Below are positions 1 through 7,462 of a DNA stretch of 64,000 bases, piece by piece; the first letter of the stretch is position 1, and each line of letters opens with the position of its first letter. A program made the position numbers and the translations under genes. The notes beneath the pieces were generated by a model. The model saw nothing but the letters and a program-made list of their open reading frames with translations. It had not been told where the DNA came from and made no database searches. Origin of the DNA: Pelagicoccus mobilis (GTDB lineage: Bacteria; Verrucomicrobiota; Verrucomicrobiia; Opitutales; Opitutaceae); assembly GCF_016595505.1 (NCBI RefSeq), contig NZ_JAENIL010000014.1, forward strand, positions 62,001 through 126,000. The letters are read 5' to 3'.

Positions 1-93
1 GTCCGCGAAACAGGACCCAAGAGTGAGCAAACCGCTCGAGTAGTCGAATTGGCTTTGCGGACGAGGGATCTCAACTTCGGTCCGAAAATTCAT
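1..93 (-). CDS. GSCFA-domain protein, N-terminal fragment (cut by window edge)
   Basis: Reading the minus strand from an ATG at 93 to the window edge gives 31 residues without a stop. They begin MNFRTEVEIP and contain LGSCFAD near the edge. This matches the start of the GSCFA family, which opens with an FRT-x-V-x-IP strand followed by the name-giving GSCFA motif. The family is an uncharacterised bacterial group often compared with SGNH-type hydrolases, the motif Ser being the likely nucleophile; that role is from family knowledge. The gene lies 142 nt downstream of the pseudopilin on the same strand. Only the first tenth or so of the expected protein is visible, so nothing can be said about its completeness. 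Confidence 0.8.
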   Translation of the reverse strand, partial: MNFRTEVEIPRPQSQFDYSSGLLTLGSCFAD

Positions 94-103
94 CGATCTT
101 CGG

Positions 104-126
104 GAAAGCTCGGCGTCTGAGCTTTC
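104..126. repeat. 8-bp perfect hairpin between pseudopilin and GSCFA gene
   Basis: GAAAGCTC (104-111) is an exact inverted match to GAGCTTTC (119-126), with a 7-nt loop. It sits 10 nt upstream of the GSCFA start and about 110 nt after the pseudopilin stop. No T-run follows on either strand, so it is not a standard intrinsic terminator. It could be a terminator remnant, an mRNA 5' structure or an operator. Confidence 0.4.
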
Positions 127-235
127 GTTAAGCAGGCGCTCGCATGAGAATGTTGGTTTCCCGCGAAATGGGTATTCGGATACATGCCTCTTGAATGAGG
201 CAAACGCGCGAAACAAACAAGATAGAAGGGCGTCG

Positions 236-712
236 CTATTCCTCTATGATGTAACTGACGTGGTCCTCGCTGACTCTGACAAAGCTGCCGGTGCTGAGGT
301 TTCCGTCGTCGATGAGCCTATCGATAGACAAGATTGTTTCGTTGTCGACGCTGTGTCCATGGATGGAGACCGCAGCGGTAAAGCCCATTGCTTGGTAATC
401 CCAGTCCCATTGTCCGCCTATTGCGGTGATGTCGGTCCAGGTTCCCTTTCCGAGCTGATCATCCATGCCTGTGGGGATAGTGGATGGATAACCATCGGAT
501 GGCCAAACTCCTGTGCTCAAGTTGTAGAGCGAAAATTGGTCCGCGAACTTCTTGAAGTCGCTCGCGGTACGAGAGGCGACGGAGTTCCTTTTAGACTGAG
601 TGAAGCCGGGAATCGCGATAGATGCGAGCAGTCCGACGATAACGACTACCACCATGATCTCGACAAGGGTGAAACCATTGCGAGAGTTTGAAATGCGTCT
701 TCCCTTTTTCAT
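236..712 (-). CDS. type II secretion/type IV pilin-like pseudopilin
   Basis: This 158-residue protein has a textbook class III prepilin signal. A short basic leader ends in Gly13, followed by Phe14 at +1 and Glu18 at +5, then a hydrophobic helix (about residues 14-36). A prepilin peptidase would cut after Gly13 and methylate Phe14. The C-terminal part is a soluble domain rich in Asp, Trp and Gly, as in GspG/GspH-like pseudopilins. No other secretion gene is nearby, so it is an orphan. Verrucomicrobiota and relatives carry many stand-alone pseudopilin-like proteins, and this is probably one. The start is the ATG at 712; I see no clear ribosome binding site. Its substrate or partner cannot be told from the sequence. 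Confidence 0.88.
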   Translation of the reverse strand: MKKGRRISNSRNGFTLVEIMVVVVIVGLLASIAIPGFTQSKRNSVASRTASDFKKFADQFSLYNLSTGVWPSDGYPSTIPTGMDDQLGKGTWTDITAIGGQWDWDYQAMGFTAAVSIHGHSVDNETILSIDRLIDDGNLSTGSFVRVSEDHVSYIIEE

Positions 713-813
713 GTACCGGACGTGGATCGCTAGAAATCCGGTAAACTGAATGTAATTGCGGAGGGATACTAGGAGGAGACGGAAAATTGCTTCCGGGGTA
801 AGTGGAATCGATA

Positions 814-831
814 CTCGAGGTTCGCCTTGAG
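814..831 (-). terminator. hairpin with UUCG/CGAA loop after the HAF-repeat gene (weak terminator candidate)
   Basis: CTCGAGG (814-820), loop TTCG, CCTTGAG (825-831) forms a 7-bp stem with one G-T pair. It lies 17 nt after the stop of the minus-strand gene ending at 848. On that strand the loop reads CGAA and no T-run follows, so termination is uncertain. Confidence 0.3.
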
Positions 832-847
832 TGAGTACTGTTCGCCT

Positions 848-2287
848 TTAGTTTTGTGATTGGACGAGCTTTGGGCGAACGAAGAGACAATCGGAGAAAG
901 GAACAAACAGCTCGATCTTCTGCTCCGTTTCGAGGTGGTTGATCGCGCTCCCTTCGTGGTCGATATCATTCCAGTTAGTCATGTCCTGGCTGCATTCGAA
1001 CGCGATCTGGTAGCCAAGAGATTGGGCAGGAATGAGCTCTGCGGATTGTGACTTCTGATGGGTGTAGAGGATTCCTTTTACATTGCCTCGAGACGTTTGA
1101 GTCATGCTTGTCCATTGAAAATCGAGAGTCGGTTCGAGGATGACTTCGCGGTTGAAGGAGGAGTTCGTGTCGAGCGTAGCTGAGATTTGTCCTTTGCCGT
1201 TTATGGACTTGGGAGTGATGCGTGTATCGTGAATTGCGAGGCCGTTTGGTAGCAATTGCTCAAGCTCAGAGGAGAAGTGAGGGAGAAGGTCAACGGTTCC
1301 CAATTCCTCCGACCAAACGATTGGGGAAGCTCCATTCGCCAAGGAGGCAGTGCCAGCGACGATGTTGTTTTCGTTGATCGCGTGGGCCTTGGTGGAGCGA
1401 AGGCTTGAATTTGAGGGTGCTGGGATGATTTTGCCTTCGAACGTATCCAGATTGAAGATGTATGCTTGTTGATCCATTTCGCCGACGAGTGTTGACGAAT
1501 TATTTACATCGCGAGCCGTGATATGGGTTTTAGAGGAGAAAAACTCAGGGGCGAGATCCGCTAGTTTGGCGTTTCCAGCTTCTGGGGTGTATGCGAATGC
1601 TTGCTCTGTGTAGACACTGTGCGAACCGAGGAAATTGCGATATGTCCCGACAACCAGTCCTTTTTCGTTCACTGCGTTTGGAACGGTGTGACTGAGTCCT
1701 TCGTAGCTAGAAAGGGAGGGGATATCTGTTCGTCCGGTTTCGAAGGACCAAGTGAACGCTGTATTTCCTGCTGGTGTCTCTCCTGTGTATTCTGTCGTCG
1801 TTCCGACAGAGAGTCCTGCATTGTTGATTCCGTAGAGGTAGGTTGAACCGGCTCCCAGAGCGGATCGGCTTCCAAGATCGCTCAAGTCGGCGATGCCGTT
1901 GCTGGGATCCCAATAGAATGGGAAGGTGTCGAAACGTGAGCCAGACTCGTCGCTAATGCGGTAGGTCTTTGTGCCGACGACTTCCTGGAAGGAGTTGATC
2001 GAGGCGGCTTTTACTTTTGAAAGAGAGGCTGGGTAGTCGGATGCTGCGCTCGCGATGTGAGTGATCGCATTGTCTCTCCAGATGGCGAATGTAGTGATGC
2101 GGTTTAATAGTGTTTCGCCGCTTTCGTTGATCTCATTCCCGTGGGATGAGGTTTGATTGATTGGCGTGCCTAGTACCTCCGGTACAACAATCTGGTAGCG
2201 TATCTGGGCCTCCGCAGACGCACCGATCGCTGCGAAGCTGATCGCTGCTAGTGACTTCGTGACTGATTTGAATGTGAATTGACTCAT
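848..2287 (-). CDS. secreted HAF-type extracellular repeat protein
   Basis: The protein is about 479 residues with an N-terminal signal peptide (MSQFTFKSVTKSLAAISFAA, Ala-rich cleavage region ending near AEAQ). It then carries at least five copies of the HAF repeat signature, a pattern like (A/G/S)-(I/V)-N-(N/E/G)-x-G-x-(V/I)-(V/S)-G. Examples are GINNAGLSVGT, AVNEKGLVVGT and AINENNIVAGT. HAF repeats are predicted to form beta-propeller-like secreted proteins of unknown function. The start is placed at the ATG at 2287 because AAAGGAG lies a few bases upstream; a six-codon longer frame would swallow this ribosome binding site. The C-terminal 80 residues are not repeats and may form a small beta domain. 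Confidence 0.8.
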   Translation of the reverse strand: MSQFTFKSVTKSLAAISFAAIGASAEAQIRYQIVVPEVLGTPINQTSSHGNEINESGETLLNRITTFAIWRDNAITHIASAASDYPASLSKVKAASINSFQEVVGTKTYRISDESGSRFDTFPFYWDPSNGIADLSDLGSRSALGAGSTYLYGINNAGLSVGTTTEYTGETPAGNTAFTWSFETGRTDIPSLSSYEGLSHTVPNAVNEKGLVVGTYRNFLGSHSVYTEQAFAYTPEAGNAKLADLAPEFFSSKTHITARDVNNSSTLVGEMDQQAYIFNLDTFEGKIIPAPSNSSLRSTKAHAINENNIVAGTASLANGASPIVWSEELGTVDLLPHFSSELEQLLPNGLAIHDTRITPKSINGKGQISATLDTNSSFNREVILEPTLDFQWTSMTQTSRGNVKGILYTHQKSQSAELIPAQSLGYQIAFECSQDMTNWNDIDHEGSAINHLETEQKIELFVPFSDCLFVRPKLVQSQN

Positions 2288-2534
2288 GTTTTTCTCCTTT
2301 AGCAACGCAAGTTTAGCGGACTTGCACCTTCATTTTGCAGGTCATGTGCCAGAAAAATAGACCAGCTATAGAGGCGGTGTAACTTGTTGGAATAGAACGT
2401 CTAAGGACTCATTGAGTATTGTCGTTCATTTTCGAAATGAGTAATTCTCGCGTTAGGAATTTCGTACACTTTTCCGGAAAACTTATCACTTAAAACAATT
2501 GGAATAGGGAGGCAGGTTCTTAAAACGCTGGGGT

Positions 2535-3152
2535 ATGAATGGCGTGGAATTCGCGGGGGAGCAGAAAAGGCCAAGCAAGCTTGTTTGCGTAGGGCGGAAC
2601 TATGTGGAGCACATCGAGGAGCTCGGGAACGCCGTGCCAGAGCAGATGGTTCTCTTTGTGAAACCTAATTCGGCGATCACTTCTGAATTGCGGGCTTTTC
2701 ATGGTGAAACTCTCCACTTCGAGGCGGAAATCGCATTCGGAATCTTAGAGAAGGAGATTCGCTTTGTCGGTTTCGCTCTCGATCTGACGAAGAGAGAGTT
2801 GCAGGGCCGACTAAAGAAGAATGGCCTGCCGTGGGAGCGCTGTAAGGCTTTCGATGGCTCTGCTGTATTGAGTCGCTTCGTAGAGTTGGCTGGGAGATAC
2901 GACGATTTGGAGGTCGAGCTTTTAGTCAATGGCCAGACGAGACAGCAGGGAGGGGTAGACATGATGATCCACAAGCCAAGTGCTGTTCTCGACGAGGTAG
3001 CCGAGTTTATGGAACTCGAGGATTACGACATCATTCTCACGGGAACCCCTAAGGGAGTGGGGGCTGTCGAAAAGGGTGCGACCTACGAAGGGATCATTCG
3101 AGATCGCGCGTCCGGAGAGGAAATCCTCCGACAACGATGGGTCGCTAAGTGA
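2535..3152 (+). CDS. fumarylacetoacetate hydrolase (FAH) family protein
   Basis: The 205-residue protein has the compact FAH fold without the N-terminal extension of FAH itself, like YcgM/FAHD1 acylpyruvate hydrolases. Visible features are CVGRNYVEHIEELGN (18-32), FVKPNSA (41-47), the metal-binding pair Glu63 and Glu65 in HFEAEIAF, Asp83 in GFALDLTKRE, and TGTPKGVG near residue 170. Family members cleave C-C bonds in acylpyruvates or decarboxylate oxaloacetate, using Mg2+ or Mn2+. Substrate cannot be assigned here. The gene is single, divergent from the HAF-repeat gene and convergent with the SGNH hydrolase, with 2 nt between stops. Confidence 0.88.
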   Translation: MNGVEFAGEQKRPSKLVCVGRNYVEHIEELGNAVPEQMVLFVKPNSAITSELRAFHGETLHFEAEIAFGILEKEIRFVGFALDLTKRELQGRLKKNGLPWERCKAFDGSAVLSRFVELAGRYDDLEVELLVNGQTRQQGGVDMMIHKPSAVLDEVAEFMELEDYDIILTGTPKGVGAVEKGATYEGIIRDRASGEEILRQRWVAK

Positions 3153-3154
3153 TT

Positions 3155-3931
3155 CTAATGTTCAACCTTTGCGATCACGGACTTCATAAGCTCTTCGAGT
3201 CCTGTGTTTAGAGCCTGGTAACCTGCTGCGTTGAGGTGGAGCGTATCTATGGAGTATTCGTCTTTGATGAACTTCCCGTCGCGTAGAATCTCGTCGCAAT
3301 TGGCTGTCAGAACCTTTGGGTGGTCAAATTCGAGGAGGCGCTGATTTACGAGATCGATCGATTCGTTTACTTCGTCGGACCAGAATGGCTTGCGGAGGAA
3401 TTCAATTGGGGCAGGTGGGAAGATCGTGGTAATGACTACTTGGATACCGCGATTGCTAAGGCCCTCGGCGATCTTGGTTATGTTTGAATAGGTGCTTTCA
3501 ATGGCCCTTTCACGGGTGCCGGGAAGGACTGCCATCGTTTTCAAATCGTTGTCTCCCATTTGGAGGACCACGATGTCTGGATCAAGTTCGAGGACATCCG
3601 CTTGCAGTCTTCCTAGGATTTGAGGCGTCGTTTCGCCGCCAATGCCACGATTGATGATTTCTACCTCGCCCCAGTTCTTAGGAGCGTGGGGACGCCACAT
3701 GCCGCACCGTGATTCACCGAACATAACGATTCTCGGCTTGGTTTTCGCTTTTTTGATAATCGTCTGGTTTTCTGTCGCGTAGCGCTGGGTGTTGATGGGA
3801 GTCATCCGCACTTCAGCTTCGCGTGCATAGAATTCGGATGCTTTGTCGAAGAGGAAGTAGTTGCCGGCTAAGGAAACAAGAAGGGCTGCGGTTGCTAGGA
3901 GGCAGGCTGTTTTGAGGAGTTTTTCAGACAC
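3155..3931 (-). CDS. membrane-anchored or secreted SGNH/GDSL-family hydrolase
   Basis: 258 residues with a hydrophobic N-terminal segment (7-28) that is a signal peptide or anchor. The SGNH blocks are all present. Block I is GES (72-74; Glu replaces the usual Asp of GDS), the block II glycine lies in RGIGGETT (95-102), block III is GDND (126-129), and block V is DTLH (229-232) with catalytic Asp229 and His232. The set matches platelet-activating-factor acetylhydrolase-like or sialate O-acetylesterase-like SGNH enzymes acting on esters of sugars or lipids outside the cytoplasm. The start is a GTG at 3931 without an obvious ribosome binding site. It may be co-transcribed after the haloperoxidase, 64 nt upstream. 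Confidence 0.85.
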   Translation of the reverse strand: MSEKLLKTACLLATAALLVSLAGNYFLFDKASEFYAREAEVRMTPINTQRYATENQTIIKKAKTKPRIVMFGESRCGMWRPHAPKNWGEVEIINRGIGGETTPQILGRLQADVLELDPDIVVLQMGDNDLKTMAVLPGTRERAIESTYSNITKIAEGLSNRGIQVVITTIFPPAPIEFLRKPFWSDEVNESIDLVNQRLLEFDHPKVLTANCDEILRDGKFIKDEYSIDTLHLNAAGYQALNTGLEELMKSVIAKVEH

Positions 3932-3995
3932 CGTTGGATTTCTAAGTGTGAGCGATGAGGTAGAGCTTCAGTTCGAAGATGTTTTGTTCTGTCTA

Positions 3996-5288
3996 CTAGT
4001 TGTCCTCCAAGGGCAAAAGCGTCCTTTCGAAGACGTAGTCGGCTATTTGCGTACCTAAGTCTCGACCAAGTAGATTTGAGTACTGGAAGTGTATCCCTCC
4101 AAATAACCGGCTATCGCAGATCTCGTCTGTACACTCTGAAAAGCTTGAAAAGCTGCGAACGACACCAGGCAAACCGCTGCTTGTGGTTGAAAAGGGGTAG
4201 GGAGATTCTTTCTCGAACAGAAGTTCCATAATACGTCCTCCAGCACCGCTAAAGGCGCCGTGTCCTGAAGTGTATTCTGGATGTGGAGGCGCTTCGAGTA
4301 GCGAATCCCATTTCGGGTCGGGCTTGGTCTCAGGATTCTCATCCTTGTCTGCGAGGCGGATGGCCTGAATCGGTCTCCAGGATTCGTAGGTGTATTTCGT
4401 ATCCCAGCAGGCGATACCAGCGTCTGCCATGCTTAAGTTTATTAGGGCGAGGAGCCGCGTTGTATCCAAAAAATCTAACTGCTCTTTTCCTGCGACTTTA
4501 GTCGCGATCTCGAACCAATGCCCTGCAGGTGTAGAAGTGTAGGAAAAACAAGACCAGAATTTTGCGATTTCCGTCTGATCAGCGGTTCTTGTTTTTGAGT
4601 CTATCGCGCCGATCTCTTTCACCTCATTGTATGCTTTTGCGTACTCCTTGGAGTCGAGGGAAGGAGGAGGGGGGAGCCTGAATTGAGATGCTGAATCGAT
4701 GACGAATGGTCTTGTTCCTGACCAATAGGATAATTCGGGTGGCCGGAAGTTTGGTGGGGTACGTTTCCACTTTCCTATTTCGTTTTTTGGGAAATAGGTT
4801 TGAGGCGTTGTTGAGCCGTCGTCCTCTCGGATTGAGATCATTTGCTTTGCTATTTCCTCGCCAAACTTCTTTGAGCGTATCCTCGTTTCTGGGACAAGCT
4901 TCGCGCCAATCGTTACTTCTTGCTGCACCTGTAATTCTTGAAAGTGGGCTCTTTGGCTTGGGAACAGGGTTTTGGCCGCAAAGGCGATGGCGCTGAGGCT
5001 TGCGTAACTTGAATCAATTTCACCTTCTAACTTTGGTATATCGCTGAGATAGCTTTGGTAGCGCGGTTGTCTGGCGTTGGCAGATTCGAAGGCTGAAGTG
5101 TAGATTATCGCAAGATTACGAGACGCTAAGCACGGCGAGATCGTAGAAGTCTGTATTGCGTTTGCGAGTACAGGTGTCCACGCGAAGAGGCTTTGGGTCT
5201 CGGTTTCTGCCTTTAACGGATTTGAAACGACAATTAGTAAGGCAAAGACGGATTTCGACAGTGTGTTTGAAAAGGCTGAGAATTTCAT
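3996..5288 (-). CDS. secreted vanadium-dependent haloperoxidase (PAP2 superfamily)
   Basis: The vanadate-binding signature is complete: KYTYESWRP fits K-x6-R-P, TSGH stands for the usual PSGH, and SRLFGGIH fits S-R-x5-H. These bind vanadate or phosphate in haloperoxidases and PAP2 phosphatases. The whole protein (about 430 residues) and the preceding helical region fit bacterial vanadium haloperoxidase-like proteins, which oxidise halides with peroxide. The halide is not predictable. A signal peptide starts at the ATG at 5288 (MKFSAFSNTLSKSVFALLIV, cleavage near LKA-ET), so I prefer this start. A GTG at 5363 would add 25 residues in front of the signal. Transcribed toward the SGNH hydrolase gene. 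Confidence 0.85.
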   Translation of the reverse strand: MKFSAFSNTLSKSVFALLIVVSNPLKAETETQSLFAWTPVLANAIQTSTISPCLASRNLAIIYTSAFESANARQPRYQSYLSDIPKLEGEIDSSYASLSAIAFAAKTLFPSQRAHFQELQVQQEVTIGAKLVPETRIRSKKFGEEIAKQMISIREDDGSTTPQTYFPKNEIGKWKRTPPNFRPPELSYWSGTRPFVIDSASQFRLPPPPSLDSKEYAKAYNEVKEIGAIDSKTRTADQTEIAKFWSCFSYTSTPAGHWFEIATKVAGKEQLDFLDTTRLLALINLSMADAGIACWDTKYTYESWRPIQAIRLADKDENPETKPDPKWDSLLEAPPHPEYTSGHGAFSGAGGRIMELLFEKESPYPFSTTSSGLPGVVRSFSSFSECTDEICDSRLFGGIHFQYSNLLGRDLGTQIADYVFERTLLPLEDN

Positions 5289-5452
5289 TGGGAATCCAAT
5301 TGGGAAGAGTAGTGTTTCAGAATTTTGCGACCAGCTAATTCTCGGATTGCTGAACCTTTTCACAACTAGGAATGCGATGAAAGCTGCTTGCTCAAAATTG
5401 GTAGGCCGCCATTTTCGTAGCTGCTGATGATTCCCTTTGCATCCTGAACCCT

Positions 5453-7018
5453 ATGACTGGACTCAAGTCGCCCTTCCAGCTGGACCTTAGGTCGATCGCT
5501 CTTTTTCGCATCGCGTTCGGCTGCATTCTTTTCTTCGACCTATTCAATCGAATCGGTGATGCTGAGTTGTTTTTAAGTGATGACGGGGTGCTGAGCCGGG
5601 CGGATCTTCTCGGTGTTGTAGACAGACCATGGTCATTTTCGCTTTACATGATGTTTGGCGAAACAGAGCAGGTCGCTTTGGTACTGTTCCTGCATCTTGT
5701 CGTATCTGTCCTGATCATTGTCGGGCTTTGGACGAGGCTAGCGACGATTGCTTCATGGGTACTGTTGCTCTCGCTACTTCATCGCAATCCATTCATTTTG
5801 AACGGTGGAGATACGCTCTTTTCGATCTATGCGTTTTGGCTTATGTTTTTGCCTAGCAACGCTCGATGGTCGATCGACTCTCTTCTTGATAAATCTGAGG
5901 CTCGAAATCGGTTTGGCTCTAGCGACCTGTATCTTGGACTCCCGGGCGTCGCGATCATATTGCAGACGGTGTTTGTCTATGTGTTTACCGTCATTCAAAA
6001 GAGCGGAGACCTTTGGTCTAGTGGGGAGGTCATTGACTACGTTGTCCGGAATCAGGCGTTGATTAAGGCTCCGGCGGTTTGGTTTCTGCGATTTGAAACC
6101 TCATTTGAGATCCTGACGAAGCTTACGTTTCACTGGGAGTGGTTCGGGTGTGTCTTGGCTCTCTGTCCTTTGTTCAACAATTGGACAAGGAGTGTGGCCG
6201 TTGTCGGCTACATATTGATGCACGCAGCCTTTGGCTTGGTCTTGGATATCGCAATATTTGCTCCTGTATCCATAATGAGCTGGCTCATCTTCATCCCTTC
6301 AAGTTGGTGGGGAGGGCGTTTGAAGTGGGGCGGCTTCGTTCGTGACATACGTGGTCGCCTCGAGTCCTTGGTCCCCAAGGGCGGGGCTATTATCACACCT
6401 GGCTGGCGGTCTTCTTGGATGGTCGGTGTTGCGATTAGCTTGGTTTTTGTCTGGAACGTGCGCGGGCTTGCAGACTCGCCAATTCGAAAGCACGTGCCCA
6501 AGGAGTTGGCGAACTGCATGTATCTTTTCAAGCTACGCCAAAATTGGTCAATGTTCGCGCCAAATCCACCTAAGTCATCAAGTTGGTACGCCCTGGAAGC
6601 GCAATTGGCCAATGGCGACTCCATTGATCTTTTTCATCCGAGCGAACCCTTTACGCGCCGCCGCCCTGAGGTATTTACTCAGCGAGTGCCGGACCGTCGC
6701 TGGACGAAGTATCTTTCTAACCTGAAAAAGAGCAAATATCGAAGGCTCCGGAACGATTACCTGGAGTACTTCGTCAAAGGCTGGAATGGCCAGGTTGGCC
6801 GAAACAAGAGGATCGATCGGGTGAGCCTGTTGTATTTCCGAGAACCTATTCTCCCGGGATCGGGTTATGGGAAGACAGAAGTTCGGGTATTGGAAACGGT
6901 ATGGGCGGATGGAGTCGCTCAAACTGCGAGCGAGGTATTACAGAAGCCTACCGAAAACGAATCGTACGATAGCGATAGTCTCAGTGACGAAAATGATGCT
7001 GTCGTTGACGACCTTTAG
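5453..7018 (+). CDS. HTTM-domain multipass membrane protein
   Basis: 521 residues. The first 300 carry an HTTM domain (horizontally transferred transmembrane domain, related to vitamin K-dependent gamma-carboxylase). The opening FQLDLRSIALFRIAFGCIL, the GLWTRLA loop and the helix before LNGGDTLFSIYAFWL are typical. I count six to seven likely membrane helices, with one more near residues 320-338. The C-terminal 180 residues are soluble, with NWSMFAPNPP (about 362-371) that is common in this family, and end in an acidic Ser/Asp-rich tail. Function in bacteria is not established; the carboxylase activity should not be assumed. The gene stands alone, divergent from the haloperoxidase. Confidence 0.85.
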   Translation: MTGLKSPFQLDLRSIALFRIAFGCILFFDLFNRIGDAELFLSDDGVLSRADLLGVVDRPWSFSLYMMFGETEQVALVLFLHLVVSVLIIVGLWTRLATIASWVLLLSLLHRNPFILNGGDTLFSIYAFWLMFLPSNARWSIDSLLDKSEARNRFGSSDLYLGLPGVAIILQTVFVYVFTVIQKSGDLWSSGEVIDYVVRNQALIKAPAVWFLRFETSFEILTKLTFHWEWFGCVLALCPLFNNWTRSVAVVGYILMHAAFGLVLDIAIFAPVSIMSWLIFIPSSWWGGRLKWGGFVRDIRGRLESLVPKGGAIITPGWRSSWMVGVAISLVFVWNVRGLADSPIRKHVPKELANCMYLFKLRQNWSMFAPNPPKSSSWYALEAQLANGDSIDLFHPSEPFTRRRPEVFTQRVPDRRWTKYLSNLKKSKYRRLRNDYLEYFVKGWNGQVGRNKRIDRVSLLYFREPILPGSGYGKTEVRVLETVWADGVAQTASEVLQKPTENESYDSDSLSDENDAVVDDL

Positions 7019-7074
7019 ATCCGTCTGTTTTTCCTCTTCTGCGACGGATTAAGGAAAGGCGCCTAACCTAAGAA

Positions 7075-7395
7075 TTAACCGTTGTCGCCGTCCTCTCGCC
7101 GATATCTAGCCCGCCAACGGAAACGGAATGCGGTATAAACGAAAGCCCCGGCGAGAATGATTGCCAGAATCGACATCACGATAACGAAGTCGCGTGGTTG
7201 CTGTTCGTAGGTCATGACGACTGGCTCTCGGTAGCGGCTATTGCCGAAGCGGATGCTTCCGTTTAATAGACTGTGCCCTAGGAGGGCGGCGAGTCCCAGT
7301 GTTACCACGATGCCTTCCCAAGGTCGCGTTTTTGCTAGTTTTCTAACTTCTGGGTCCACTGATGGAGGGGTGTGCTTTTCGAGCCTGTCGAGCAA
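7075..7395 (-). CDS. small two-helix membrane protein, unknown function
   Basis: 106 residues with two predicted membrane helices (about 29-46 and 70-92), the second followed by a basic cluster (RFRWRARYRRE). I do not recognise a family. The start is a TTG at 7395, supported by AAAGGA five to six bases upstream. Both the ribosome binding site and the TTG are inside a long hairpin (7376-7444), described separately. The gene is last in a minus-strand run of secreted proteins, 67 nt after the kelch protein. Confidence 0.65.
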   Translation of the reverse strand: MLDRLEKHTPPSVDPEVRKLAKTRPWEGIVVTLGLAALLGHSLLNGSIRFGNSRYREPVVMTYEQQPRDFVIVMSILAIILAGAFVYTAFRFRWRARYRREDGDNG

Positions 7396-7444
7396 ATCAA
7401 TCCTTTGTCTCTGTTAAGGTGATTTGCCCAACAGGCTCTCGAAG
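7376..7444 (-). promoter_or_regulatory. long nested hairpin over the start of the small membrane protein gene
   Basis: Three stems nest exactly. GAGCCTGT (7381-7388) pairs with ACAGGCTC (7431-7438), GCAAATCA (7392-7399) pairs with TGATTTGC (7420-7427), and CCTT (7402-7405) pairs with AAGG (7416-7419). An alternative base uses TTCGAG/CTCGAA with a 2-nt bulge. On the minus strand the TTG start codon is within the middle stem and the AAAGGA ribosome binding site overlaps the top stem and loop. The two 8-bp stems are perfect. No T-run follows in the direction of transcription, so a terminator is less likely than translational control. That role is inference. Confidence 0.55.
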
Positions 7445-7462
7445 CGATGAATATTCGGAAGT

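Noticed and set aside
1-120. Plus-strand open frame ending with TGA at 118-120
   Set aside because: The minus-strand frame gives a recognisable GSCFA start over the same bases. The plus-strand peptide matches nothing I know.
191-691. Plus-strand frame of 166 codons
   Set aside because: It runs antisense over the pseudopilin gene, whose prepilin signal is unambiguous. The plus-strand product has no recognisable feature.
7019-7049. Inverted repeat ATCCGTC/GACGGAT after the HTTM gene
   Set aside because: The loop is 17 nt and no T-run follows the stem, so it is not a convincing terminator.
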